The notes beneath the pieces are model-generated. The model was not told the origin of the DNA, searched no databases, and saw only the letters and a program-made list of their open reading frames with translations. A stretch of 64,000 nt of DNA. Source: Parapedobacter sp. SGR-10. GTDB taxonomy: Bacteria; Bacteroidota; Bacteroidia; Sphingobacteriales; Sphingobacteriaceae. Location of the stretch: assembly GCF_011030405.1 (NCBI RefSeq), contig NZ_JAAJTJ010000004.1, forward strand, positions 62,001 through 126,000. The letters run 5' to 3'. The stretch's first letter is position 1. Each line of letters opens with the position of its first letter. Below are positions 32,809-41,534 of this stretch, in pieces. Both the position numbers and the translations under genes were made by a program.

Positions 32809-34914
32809 TTACGAAATCTTATCCCAGGAGATACCGGGCGAGCGTTGGTTTAGATAATCCACAAGCAGTTGGTTTTGTGATAAAGCCAAGGTCGGGTCTT
32901 CGGTAAAGATGGCAATGACTGATTGACGGGCTTCCACCAGCAACTGCTGATCTCTGGCCAGATCAGCGATTTTCATATCTAGCACACCAGATTGTTGGGT
33001 ACCGGATATGTCGCCGGGACCACGTAGTTGTAGGTCTACTTCGGCGATTTCAAAACCATCGTTGGTACGTACCATGGTCTCTAATCTTGTTCGCCCTTCC
33101 TTGCTGAGTTTATTGTTGGACATCAGAATGCAGAACGATTGTTCGGCGCCCCGTCCGACACGTCCCCGCAACTGATGCAACTGCGACAATCCGAATCGTT
33201 CGGCATTTTCGATGACCATTACAGAGGCGTTGGGCACATTGACCCCTACTTCGATGACCGTCGTGGCCACCATGATCTGTGTCTCGCCCTTGACGAAACG
33301 CTGCATTTCGAAATCCTTGTCCTTGACACGCATCTTGCCATGGACGATGGATATACGGTATTGGGGTAGGGGAAATTCCCGTTGTAGGCTTTCCAATCCT
33401 GCTTCCAGATGGAGCAAGTCCATTTTTTCACTTTCCTTGATCAGTGGATAGACAATATAGACCTGCCTTCCTTTGGCGATTTCTTCGCGCATGAAACCAA
33501 AGACGCGTAGACGTTGGTTTTCGAAAAAGTGTACGGTCTTGATAGGTTTTCTGCCGGCGGGCAACTCGTCAATGATCGAAATATCCAGATCACCGTACAT
33601 GGTCATGGCTAAGGTTCGAGGGATAGGGGTAGCCGTCATGACGAGCATGTGGGGCGGGATGCGGTTTTTGCGCCATAGCTTGGCCCGCTGCTCTACCCCG
33701 AAGCGATGCTGCTCGTCTATGACCACAAAACCGATATTCTTAAACTTAACCTTGTCTTCGATCAAGGCATGGGTACCGATGAGGATGTCCAAGGAGCCTT
33801 CTTCCAGCTCCTGGTGGATGATGCGCCGCTCTTTGGCGGAGGTAGAGCCTGTCAATAATTTGATGCGACAGATATCCTCTCCCAGCAATTCTTTCAGACC
33901 GTGGTAATGCTGTGTAGCCAATATTTCCGTCGGGGCCATCATGCAGGCTTGATAGCCATTGTCGATAGCCAGTAGCATGCTCATCAACGCAACGACGGTT
34001 TTGCCCGAGCCGACGTCTCCTTGTACGAGCCGGTTCATCTGTGCTCCGGTATGGGTATCCTGTCGTATCTCCTTGATGACCCTTTTTTGGGCTTTGGTCA
34101 ATGGAAAAGGAAGTTTTTCGTTGAAGAATCTATTAAATTTGTCGCCTACCTGCCCAAAGACATGCCCTTTGTATTTCTGTGTATTGAGCTGTTTGTTGCG
34201 CAATAGCCTTAGCTGGATGAAAAAGAGTTCTTCAAACTTCAAACGACGTGTCGCCGCCTCGAGTTCCTGCGTATTTTGGGGAAAGTGTATGGATAAGAGT
34301 GCTTTTTGATAATCCAGTAATCGGTGTTTCTCCAAAATATAAGCAGGCAGACTCTCTGTCAGAGTAGGATAGACAGCTTCTAAAGCTGTTTGTTGGAGCT
34401 TTTGCAATCCTTTGGTGTCGAGGTTGAACTTTTTGAGCTTTTCTGTTGTTGAATAGACAGGCTGCATGGTCATGTTGCCGATCTTTTTTTCCGATGCTTG
34501 ATACAGTTCCATTTCGGGATGGGTCATGGACAGCATCCCGTTGAATTCAGAAGGCTTGCCATAGATGATATAGGCGCCTCCCACCTTGAGGCTTTTTTTG
34601 AGCCAGGTTACAGCCTGGAACCAAACGAGTTCCATCTGACCGGTATCGTCTTTAAAGACTCCTACCAACCGCCTTGCGCGTTTTTCGCCGATTTCCTGTA
34701 AGGAGACGAGCCGTCCGATGATCTGCGCTCCGACCATATCGGGATAGACCTGTTGGATCTTGTAGAATTTTGTACGATCTATATAACGGAAGGGATAATG
34801 CTGCAATAGGTCGCCTATTGTAAAGATCTGCAATTCCTTCTTGAGCACATCGGCTTTTTGAGGACCTACACCTTTAAGGTATTCTATGGGTGTTATGAGT
34901 GATAAAGCAGTCAT
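32809..34914 (-). CDS. recG: ATP-dependent DNA helicase RecG
   Basis: A 701-residue helicase that reverses stalled replication forks and migrates Holliday junctions. N-terminal wedge (OB fold) with TPIEYLKGVGPQKADVL and the IGRLVSLQEIGEKRARR region; helicase lobes with Walker A GDVGSGKTVVALM, DEQHRFG, MTATPIPRTLAMTMYGD, TTVIEVGVNVPNAS and the QLRGRVGRG motif; C-terminal TRAM-like GPGDISGTQQSG. Length matches the family. It lies alone on the minus strand. Confidence 0.97.
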   Translation of the reverse strand: MTALSLITPIEYLKGVGPQKADVLKKELQIFTIGDLLQHYPFRYIDRTKFYKIQQVYPDMVGAQIIGRLVSLQEIGEKRARRLVGVFKDDTGQMELVWFQAVTWLKKSLKVGGAYIIYGKPSEFNGMLSMTHPEMELYQASEKKIGNMTMQPVYSTTEKLKKFNLDTKGLQKLQQTALEAVYPTLTESLPAYILEKHRLLDYQKALLSIHFPQNTQELEAATRRLKFEELFFIQLRLLRNKQLNTQKYKGHVFGQVGDKFNRFFNEKLPFPLTKAQKRVIKEIRQDTHTGAQMNRLVQGDVGSGKTVVALMSMLLAIDNGYQACMMAPTEILATQHYHGLKELLGEDICRIKLLTGSTSAKERRIIHQELEEGSLDILIGTHALIEDKVKFKNIGFVVIDEQHRFGVEQRAKLWRKNRIPPHMLVMTATPIPRTLAMTMYGDLDISIIDELPAGRKPIKTVHFFENQRLRVFGFMREEIAKGRQVYIVYPLIKESEKMDLLHLEAGLESLQREFPLPQYRISIVHGKMRVKDKDFEMQRFVKGETQIMVATTVIEVGVNVPNASVMVIENAERFGLSQLHQLRGRVGRGAEQSFCILMSNNKLSKEGRTRLETMVRTNDGFEIAEVDLQLRGPGDISGTQQSGVLDMKIADLARDQQLLVEARQSVIAIFTEDPTLALSQNQLLVDYLNQRSPGISWDKIS

Positions 34915-35028
34915 TCCTATGGAAGGCCAATTTACGAAATATTAGTAAATAAAAGCATTTGTACCGATGCGCCTTCAAGACAAATGTACTTATAGGTATG
35001 TTATGGTAATGTGTTGAGGTGAAAAATA

Positions 35029-35805
35029 GAAGGTTTAATTTAATCGATGATTTGTATTTTTTCCATTCCACCGCCTTTCCGTCCTCACCGGCGGACGGCC
35101 TCGTGACTTTTGAAGCCCAAAACCGAGCGGAGCGAGCTCATGGATTCCATTGAAAACAAACACTGATCCATAACTACCAAAAGGCTTGTCCATTTCAATG
35201 CATCTTGTCACACAGGCCCATTGCTCAATAGCCCTGCAACTGCTGCCCTTGGTTTTGTCTCCCTAGGGCCTTTGCCCTCAATCCCATAGACAAAACTGAA
35301 CGGAGCTAGGGGCATCCCACCGCACAACCTCCCGTTGCAGGGCTATTCCTGCCGATGCTGGTGAAATGGACGTGCGCAGTCCACAACGCTTGGCTTTACC
35401 TGCACATCAATACGCTGTCTGCAAACCAGAGTAAGAAGCACTATCCTCCATCGACCTTGATTCATTTGGACAGCAAGCCCGTGAAGATCCCGTCTTGACG
35501 GCCTTACAATTTGCAGTATGCAAGCCATACGCAGTCCAGCGCGGAGGGTTGTGTGTCGGAGACGTTTCATCAGCCCCACATGCCCGCACTCGACCCTGAT
35601 GGCTGCTCCGCGGTGTATGGCGGTTCGGGATTGGAGCTTGGCGGCTGGAACAAATTAATCACAGTCTTGCCCTTTGCTTACTTTGGGGCAAACCAACCTG
35701 AGCGAAGCGAAAGCATGTGTACCTATGAAAACAAACACGAACACATAACTAAGTCGCCATGCGCCGGCGACAGAGGCGCATTAAAACTGTATAAATTAAA
35801 CCTTC
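35029..35805. mobile_element. 777-bp non-coding element with 14-bp terminal inverted repeats
   Basis: GAAGGTTTAATTTA at 35029-35042 is repeated as its exact reverse complement at 35792-35805. Inside are a hairpin near each end (CCGTCC/GGACGG and GTCGCC/GGCGAC), a nested stem-loop at 35227-35347 with a 14-bp outer stem and an 8-bp inner stem (TTTTGTCT/AGACAAAA), two direct 52-nt repeats (35125-35176 and 35700-35751, 39 positions equal), and a 45-bp module also found at 7592-7636. It is richer in G and C than its flanks and has no gene. A MITE-like or structured-RNA element is the simplest reading; no clear target duplication was seen. Confidence 0.5.
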
Positions 35806-35862
35806 GTTTTATTCCATCAATCCCCTTTAGCTATACCTCCTGCTGATAAAGCCATTTTTCAA

Positions 35863-35893
35863 TTGTATTTAAAGATAAATTTATTTAAGTTTG
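35863..35893 (+). promoter_or_regulatory. Promoter of xseA (TTG-N20-TAAGTTTG), possibly leaderless
   Basis: TTG at 35863-35865, a 20-bp spacer and TAAGTTTG at 35886-35893. The ATG at 35898 starts 4 bp after the -7 box, about where transcription should begin, so the mRNA may have no leader. Confidence 0.5.
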
Positions 35894-35897
35894 GGTT

Positions 35898-37154
35898 ATG
35901 CCTGAAGTTGTCAATGATAGAACTGTTTTTTCGCTATTGGAGGTCACGAAGAGTATCCAAAAGACGATTGCCGATCGTTATAGGAGTCTATATTGGATCA
36001 AGGCGGAAATGAACAAGCTCAATTATTACAAACATTCGGGACATTGCTATCCGGAACTGGTCGAGAAGAAAGATGGCAAGATCGTAGCCGAGATTCGCTC
36101 CATTTTATGGCGTAACGACTTTGAACGCATTAATCAACAATTTATCAATCTGTTGAACGAACCTTTGCGGGAAGGTATTACCATCCTTTTTCAGGCAGGA
36201 ATTTCGTACGATCCTTTACACGGACTGAGCCTTCGGATTGTGGATATCGATTCCACTTTCGTATTGGGCGAATTGGAAAAAGAAAAGAAGGAGAGTATCA
36301 AACGGTTGCAGGAAGAGGGACTTTTCGATGCCAATAAGCGGTTACCCTTTCCACTTATTCCGAAAAGACTGGCCATTATCTCCGTAGAAACGAGTAAAGG
36401 GCTATCTGATTTTTATAAGATCATTCGAAACAATCCCTGGGATTATTATTTTGAAACTACACTTTATCCTGCGCTCCTTCAAGGGGACAAGTCCATTCCT
36501 TCGATCATCAAGCAGCTGGCGGTGATCGCCGAGCGTATCGAGGAGTATGATGCGGTTGCTATTATCCGCGGCGGAGGTGGAGAAGTCGGTCTTTCCAGTT
36601 ACAATAATTATAATCTGGCCAAAGCAATTGCCATCTTTCCGATACCTGTATTGACGGGAATCGGCCATTCGACCAACGAAACGGTCAGCGAAATGGTATC
36701 GTACAAAAATGCGATCACCCCTAGTGAGTTGGCCGATTTTCTGATCCAAAAATACCATAACTTTGCCATTCCATTGGATCAGGCGCAGGAGAGATTGCAT
36801 ACGACGGCCAAAAACAAATTTTCGCAGGAAAACGAGAAATTGCAGCTTTTTGCGCAACAAATGTCGTGGAACAGTAAAGCACTATTGAAGAATGAAAGCC
36901 ACAGTATCCAGATACTGATACAACGGCTGAACCTGTTCAGCCAACATCTTTTGAAAGAACAATATGCCAGCCTGGCGCATCTCAGCCGGATGGTAAAGAT
37001 GGCTGATCCCACACTTTTGTTGAAAAGAGGGTTTAGCATCACCTATCTCAATGGCAGAGCCCTCACGCATACTGCACAAGTCCAGGAGGGGGATCAGATC
37101 GAAACAACTTTCTTTGAGGGCAGGATAATAAGTACAGTGACTTCCAAAAATTAG
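35898..37154 (+). CDS. xseA: Exodeoxyribonuclease VII large subunit
   Basis: A 418-residue cytoplasmic nuclease subunit that degrades single-stranded DNA. The N-terminal OB fold (about 10-105; YWIKAEMNKLNYYKHSGHCY) is followed by the catalytic domain with IRGGGGEVGLSSYNNYNLA, PVLTGIGHSTNETVSEMV and PSELADFLI. A long helical region and the C-terminal RGFSITYLNG complete the family pattern. The small subunit gene begins 5 bp after its stop. Confidence 0.96.
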   Translation: MPEVVNDRTVFSLLEVTKSIQKTIADRYRSLYWIKAEMNKLNYYKHSGHCYPELVEKKDGKIVAEIRSILWRNDFERINQQFINLLNEPLREGITILFQAGISYDPLHGLSLRIVDIDSTFVLGELEKEKKESIKRLQEEGLFDANKRLPFPLIPKRLAIISVETSKGLSDFYKIIRNNPWDYYFETTLYPALLQGDKSIPSIIKQLAVIAERIEEYDAVAIIRGGGGEVGLSSYNNYNLAKAIAIFPIPVLTGIGHSTNETVSEMVSYKNAITPSELADFLIQKYHNFAIPLDQAQERLHTTAKNKFSQENEKLQLFAQQMSWNSKALLKNESHSIQILIQRLNLFSQHLLKEQYASLAHLSRMVKMADPTLLLKRGFSITYLNGRALTHTAQVQEGDQIETTFFEGRIISTVTSKN

Positions 37155-37159
37155 AGGAT

Positions 37160-37444
37160 ATGGAACAGAATTATACCTATACAGACGCATTCGAAGAGCT
37201 ACAAACTATCGTTCATGACATCGAGACAGGAGAGGTTTCTGTGGATGTACTTGCAGAGAAAATCAAGAGGGCTTCACAGCTGATCGCCATCTGTAAAGCC
37301 AAGCTGACCGCTTCGGAAGAAGAAGTAGATCGTCTATTGAGTCAACTGTCCCAAAGTAACAAAGAGGAAGATGCGGAAGAGGATCCGGAAGATACCGAGG
37401 AGGATGACGATGATTTGGAAAAGTTTATGGATGAAGAAGGTTAA
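37160..37444 (+). CDS. xseB: Exodeoxyribonuclease VII small subunit
   Basis: A 94-residue helical partner of XseA. The core YTDAFEELQTIVHDIETGEV and LAEKIKRASQLIAICKAKL is typical. The last 25 residues are almost all acidic (EEDAEEDPEDTEEDDDDLEK), an unusual but not unique tail. Cotranscribed with xseA (5-bp gap). Confidence 0.95.
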   Translation: MEQNYTYTDAFEELQTIVHDIETGEVSVDVLAEKIKRASQLIAICKAKLTASEEEVDRLLSQLSQSNKEEDAEEDPEDTEEDDDDLEKFMDEEG

Positions 37445-37459
37445 AGAGAGTCATCCTAT

Positions 37460-37711
37460 ATCATTGTAACAAAGTCCATCTACATGGAGGCAACGGCTGT
37501 ATACATAAAGACAAGCTCCCCATACATGGGCACAAAGTCCACATACATGCTGACGATGTATGCGGACATGGGGACAACTGTTGTATACATAAAGACAAAC
37601 TCCACATACATGGTGACAAAGTCCATATACATACTGACGATGTCTACGTACATGAAGACAAAGTCTATATACATCGAACCTAAGTGTATATACTTTGGCT
37701 CAATCTGCATC
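37460..37711. repeat. 21-bp tandem repeat, about 12 units, with 84-bp higher order
   Basis: Units start mostly with TACAT at 37481, 37502, 37523, 37544, 37565, 37586, 37607, 37628, 37649 and 37670, with weaker units at 37460 and 37691. A typical unit is TACAT followed by 16 nt of the form nnnGACAAAGTCCACA. Every fourth unit is more alike: 37481-37564 and 37565-37648 are related 84-bp blocks. All units keep 21 bp, so both strands are open for heptad peptides (YMxTKSx and its antisense). No spacers as in CRISPR. It lies just downstream of xseB. Confidence 0.85.
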
Positions 37712-37801
37712 AACAATATACCCTCGCTACGTAACATGCTTTTAAAGAAATCGAGCTTTACTTCATAGGAACATGAGTTTCTTCCAAAGAACAATTGAGT
37801 T

Positions 37802-38170
37802 GTGCCAATGACAGTGTATCTTGCGATAATGTATGTTGCTGTTCTAGCAGATCGATCATACTTCGACGCAAAACTGGTTACTTTTCACAACAAACACATG
37901 TACAACGCTAAAAAAGCACTTCGGTCTGACACAAACGCATTTTACTGCCCTAAAAAAGAGATTGTGTTCGTCGTAATGTGCCCTGCGTTTATCAAAAAAG
38001 CAAATGACTTATTGACAAAGGCAGTTGCGTTTGAACCCTTGTTACGTAACATTGAAACGGCATATTTCAGTGATCAGATGGTACTGACGATCAACAATTG
38101 CCAACGTTTGTGTATTGATTATCAATCTATTCCAAAAACGACCTTGACGGGTCTATGGTCAGAGGCATAA
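37802..38170 (+). CDS. Unrecognised 122-residue open frame
   Basis: An open frame of 122 codons (a second ATG is at 37808) follows the tandem repeat. The predicted product has a mixed composition with the segment EIVFVVMCPAFIKKANDLLT and no family I recognise, no signal peptide and no membrane helix. Its last 49 bp overlap the 3' end of the convergent endonuclease/phosphatase gene, which speaks against both ends being correct or for recent truncation. It may be a remnant or spurious. Confidence 0.3.
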   Translation: MPMTVYLAIMYVAVLADRSYFDAKLVTFHNKHMYNAKKALRSDTNAFYCPKKEIVFVVMCPAFIKKANDLLTKAVAFEPLLRNIETAYFSDQMVLTINNCQRLCIDYQSIPKTTLTGLWSEA

Positions 38171-38934
38171 GTCTCCGCGATGACCTCTATGCTTTTCTGT
38201 TTCCACGATAGATTTTTGGTCGCGATGTAGTCTATCGTTCGCCGGGGATTTGCTTGTGGAGAGGTCGGAAGGCAATCGTCCATACAAGTGCGTTTGAACT
38301 GCGTATCGAGGAGGCGAATGGTTTCGGAAGTGGGTATGCTGTTTAGGTCGCCGCACAATATGACCGGAAGATTTAGTCCTGCGGTCTTCTCCAGAATAAA
38401 CTTCATTTGTGCTACCCTGTTCTTGTCCGATCGGGAAGCGTCCAGATGTGTATTGGCGATGTATATCCACTTATCCTTTACTTTGACCTGTAACAAAGCA
38501 AGTGTTCTTCCTTCCGCTTTTACTACTTGAGGTAGGGAGATGTTTTCCGGATTCCGGATCGGCAGTTTACTTAAAAAAGCAAGACCATATTCACCGTCGT
38601 CGTAATCGATGGCTTTGAAAAAATGGTAGCTCATACCCAACTTTTCAGCGATAAGCTTTGCTTGGTCGATCTTGCCGCTCCTGTCTGTCTGTATATCGAC
38701 TTCCTGCAAAGCGACTACGTCTGCATCGGATTGTTGGATCACTTTGCAGATTGCCTCAATGTCGATCGCTTCCGGTTTGGAAGGGGGATTGGCATGATGG
38801 ATATTGTATGTCAATATCTTAAACTCGTGGTCTGTATCCGTGTTATGGTTGGTCTTTTGCGTTTTACAAGCAGTATGCAGCATGGTAAATATTGCTATTA
38901 AGCCGAATAGCCGTAAATCTGAGAAAATTTTCAT
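38122..38934 (-). CDS. Endonuclease/exonuclease/phosphatase-family lipoprotein, copy 2
   Basis: A 270-residue protein when started at the ATG at 38934, which gives a signal peptide with lipobox (LFGLIAIFTMLHTAC); the frame is open further upstream without family resemblance. EEP (DNase I/exonuclease III) fold: LTYNIHHAN near the start, VVALQEVD with the metal-binding Glu, IYIANTHLDASRS, VILCGDLNSIPTS, and the C-terminal RRTIDYIATK and ASDHRPVKVV with the catalytic His. It would cut a phosphodiester or phosphomonoester outside the cytoplasm. It is the last gene of the second SusCD locus, 52 bp after the related gene upstream. Confidence 0.9.
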   Translation of the reverse strand: MKIFSDLRLFGLIAIFTMLHTACKTQKTNHNTDTDHEFKILTYNIHHANPPSKPEAIDIEAICKVIQQSDADVVALQEVDIQTDRSGKIDQAKLIAEKLGMSYHFFKAIDYDDGEYGLAFLSKLPIRNPENISLPQVVKAEGRTLALLQVKVKDKWIYIANTHLDASRSDKNRVAQMKFILEKTAGLNLPVILCGDLNSIPTSETIRLLDTQFKRTCMDDCLPTSPQANPRRTIDYIATKNLSWKQKSIEVIAETYASDHRPVKVVFGID

Positions 38935-38986
38935 ATCATTTGTGGTATTTGATGAGGATGAATATACGTCATAATATTTATTTGTT

Positions 38987-39859
38987 TTAAAAAACAACTG
39001 TAGCCATCTGTGGATTATGATCTGAAGGATAAAGATCTCCTCGTTGCTCTGCAATATTGACGTAATGTGTTACTTTCACTTTTTTGTTCGTAAAGATATA
39101 ATCAATGGTTGGCCGTTTTTCTACCGGTATGGAACCAAAATCGTGCAACGTCCAGGAAGGACCTTGATACGTTTCGGCCAATATACGGGTGTCGTACAAG
39201 GGAGGAACAGTATCATATCCGGAAGTGAGTAGCTTATAGTATGGACTCGTTGCTCTCATGTTAAAGTCTCCTGCAATAAAAGCATGGGCATCTCCAGCTA
39301 TTTCCTGTACCTTCTTTAAGAGGAGTTTGGAGCTCTCTTCTTGGGCTTTTTTACCCTTGTGATCAAAATGTGTGACGAAAAAATATACCTTTTGGTTGCT
39401 GGATCTGACCTTAAATGCACCCCAACAGACCGTTCGCCTCAAACTGGCGTCCCAACCTATACTTTGTTTATCGGGTGTTTCCGACAGCCAAAATATACCC
39501 GAATCTATCCTTGTCAAGTGTTCTTTACGGTAAAAAATAGCGACTGACTCTGCACCTTGCCAACCTTCTGCCGGACCAAAAGTCCCGTAATCGGTAAGCA
39601 ATGATTTCATATCCTTATATTGAGGATAATAACTCTCTTCGGTGCCCAATAGGTCAGGCTTGTACGACTTGATAAGGTCTGTCATATACTCCCGCCGAAA
39701 CTGCCAGTTGTTTGTGCCATCGTCCTTATAGTTCATCCGGATATTGAACGACATAATGTCTAATGTCGTCTCGAAATCCCTTTTTTCTTTTTTGCAGGTG
39801 TTCCCTGCATTGACCAGATATATAGATAGTAAAAAGATAAAAAACAGGTTTTTCTTCAT
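38987..39859 (-). CDS. Endonuclease/exonuclease/phosphatase-family exported protein, copy 1
   Basis: A 290-residue protein from the ATG at 39859 (MKKNLFFIFLLSIYLVNAGN, a signal peptide; a Cys shortly after could be lipidated). EEP motifs: IMSFNIRMN, LLGTEESYYPQ (Glu), FFVTHFDHKG, AFIAGDFNMRATSP, then RPTIDYIFTN and YPSDHNPQM. It shares fold and motif order with the gene 52 bp downstream but differs widely in sequence, so the two may have different substrates (for example nucleic acid, a phospholipid or an inositol phosphate). Confidence 0.9.
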   Translation of the reverse strand: MKKNLFFIFLLSIYLVNAGNTCKKEKRDFETTLDIMSFNIRMNYKDDGTNNWQFRREYMTDLIKSYKPDLLGTEESYYPQYKDMKSLLTDYGTFGPAEGWQGAESVAIFYRKEHLTRIDSGIFWLSETPDKQSIGWDASLRRTVCWGAFKVRSSNQKVYFFVTHFDHKGKKAQEESSKLLLKKVQEIAGDAHAFIAGDFNMRATSPYYKLLTSGYDTVPPLYDTRILAETYQGPSWTLHDFGSIPVEKRPTIDYIFTNKKVKVTHYVNIAEQRGDLYPSDHNPQMATVVF

Positions 39860-39926
39860 TTTATTTGAATTAGTCAAGGGAAAAGAGTGTCCGGAGAAGT
39901 ATCTCGCAAACACCCTTTTACATACA

Positions 39927-41504
39927 CTACTCCACTACCTTTGTCGGTAGCCAACCTTCAGACGTACCATTTGCCAAGGGAAATTCTTTCTCCAACTCGT
40001 CTAATGTCGATTCCAATGTCAAAAGCAAGGCTCTATCCATCCGTGCTTTGACCCAACGACCTAAACGGATATTGTACTCTCCTCCCAGTTTGTAAAAATA
40101 GCCGGCTCCTTTACGGGATAAATAAATCGTATTGGACCCTTGCTTATAGAAAGGTTGCTCTTCCAATGTGACCGGATTGATCATATCATACCAATCTGTA
40201 TTGGTGATACGCAGTCCGGCCTGTTGTGCAACATTCAAAATAGCACCATTATAGCCCGTCACGATCACATCGATAGGAACGGAATATTCGTCTACCGTTG
40301 TTCCTTCGAAGACCCCAATAGCATCTGTAAAGGCACTTGTTCCATTGAGAAACAGATCTGTGCTAACTGCTCCAATACCATCGCCCGGTACCGATCCTGT
40401 TTTGCGGGATACCATCCATTTGCCGTCGGCCATAGAAGTAGACCCTACACCATTGATGAGTTTGGCCGAGTTTCCGATATAAAAATATTCTCCTTTATTG
40501 ACCGTGCCGCTGGTTAGATCAAATTTGTACGCACGTTTCCCTGTTGTACCTCCTGTTGCCCAACCTTGTAGAGGTACCCCTGTCGGCTGATAGCCCGAGC
40601 TGGTATTGTGCGTGACTACTGAGAATGGTGTTTCCGAAAAATCAATGTCCTGTGTCGCCAGAAACTGCATATACTCACCGTCCAAATCAGTGCCCTGTAC
40701 GTCACCTATATAGCCCGAAATGACAATAGGCGAGCGGATAACCGTAGAGCTCAGTACCGTAATGTCTTCCGGTCGACGAATACGCAAATGGGGTTTAAGA
40801 TTTCCATTATCGTCCTTACCGTAAGCCACCACACCAAAAAAATTGGCCATCCCCGGTAGTGGATCATTGGCAAAAGTTGCTTCCGGTTCCGTGTGCAGGA
40901 CAAAGTTGTCAAAACCATCATTGACGAGTCTGTCACCACTGTATGTATCGGTCGGCTCGGGTATAGGATCAAACCCTCCTTTTACAATAACCAACTCGGT
41001 GCTTTCGTATTTGTCCGGATCTGCCAGAATATAACTACTCGGTATCCTGTTGACCGCTATGGGTCTTCCCGAAGCGATTTTGGTTACGATAGAACCATCC
41101 AAACCTGTCACCTGCAAAATTCCATCTACACGCTTCATCACACCACCAACTAGATCGACCGTGACCGAATCTCCAGGAACATATTGCGCCGCATCGGCTC
41201 CGATTGTTATAGCAATCCCCCGCAGTTCATTTAGCCGCATCTTATCCTGTACCATCAACAGTCCGGGAGGCAGATTCTTTCCGCTATGATCAGAGACAAC
41301 TATGCCTGTAATGCCTCTTGCTCCCATCATGGATTCTACCGTCAATGGATAGTCTGATCCTTTATAAAAACTGCGTAAATCGTAGATCGCAATGTGTGGG
41401 TTAACTTCGGCTCCGGGGAAGTTCCCTGTTTGGTCGCAAGCTCCAAGTATCCAGAGAAAGGACAGCAGCGACATGATGTTTACTATTAACCTGTTCATAT
41501 ACAA
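39927..41504 (-). CDS. DUF5689-type lipoprotein
   Basis: A 525-residue surface lipoprotein; the signal peptide ends LLSFLWILGAC (Cys about residue 23). The pattern ISIYDLRSFYKG-like start (HIAIYDLRSFYKG), GIVVSDHSGKNLPPGLLM and repeated OB-like beta domains with LRIRRPEDITVL matches the DUF5689 proteins that often accompany SusCD pairs in Bacteroidota. These may help capture the nutrient at the surface. It is 30 bp after the susD-like gene. An alternative ATG lies two codons later. Confidence 0.8.
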   Translation of the reverse strand: MYMNRLIVNIMSLLSFLWILGACDQTGNFPGAEVNPHIAIYDLRSFYKGSDYPLTVESMMGARGITGIVVSDHSGKNLPPGLLMVQDKMRLNELRGIAITIGADAAQYVPGDSVTVDLVGGVMKRVDGILQVTGLDGSIVTKIASGRPIAVNRIPSSYILADPDKYESTELVIVKGGFDPIPEPTDTYSGDRLVNDGFDNFVLHTEPEATFANDPLPGMANFFGVVAYGKDDNGNLKPHLRIRRPEDITVLSSTVIRSPIVISGYIGDVQGTDLDGEYMQFLATQDIDFSETPFSVVTHNTSSGYQPTGVPLQGWATGGTTGKRAYKFDLTSGTVNKGEYFYIGNSAKLINGVGSTSMADGKWMVSRKTGSVPGDGIGAVSTDLFLNGTSAFTDAIGVFEGTTVDEYSVPIDVIVTGYNGAILNVAQQAGLRITNTDWYDMINPVTLEEQPFYKQGSNTIYLSRKGAGYFYKLGGEYNIRLGRWVKARMDRALLLTLESTLDELEKEFPLANGTSEGWLPTKVVE

Positions 41505-41534
41505 TAATATTTTAAAAATAGAACATTCAATTAA

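Larger units (their letters stand above)
34915..35897. other. 983-bp non-coding stretch between recG and xseA
   Basis: No frame in this stretch resembles a protein. Most of it (35029-35805) is an element with 14-bp terminal inverted repeats, described separately. The remaining left part (34915-35028) shows nothing notable; the right part holds the xseA promoter. Confidence 0.65.

Noticed and set aside
35511..35846. A 111-codon frame in the recG-xseA gap
   Set aside because: It crosses the terminal inverted repeat of the non-coding element and has no recognisable features.
37484..37768. Heptad-repeat frames on both strands of the 21-bp array
   Set aside because: Openness follows from a repeat unit that is a multiple of three; no start signal, signal peptide or family supports translation. 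Kept as a repeat only.
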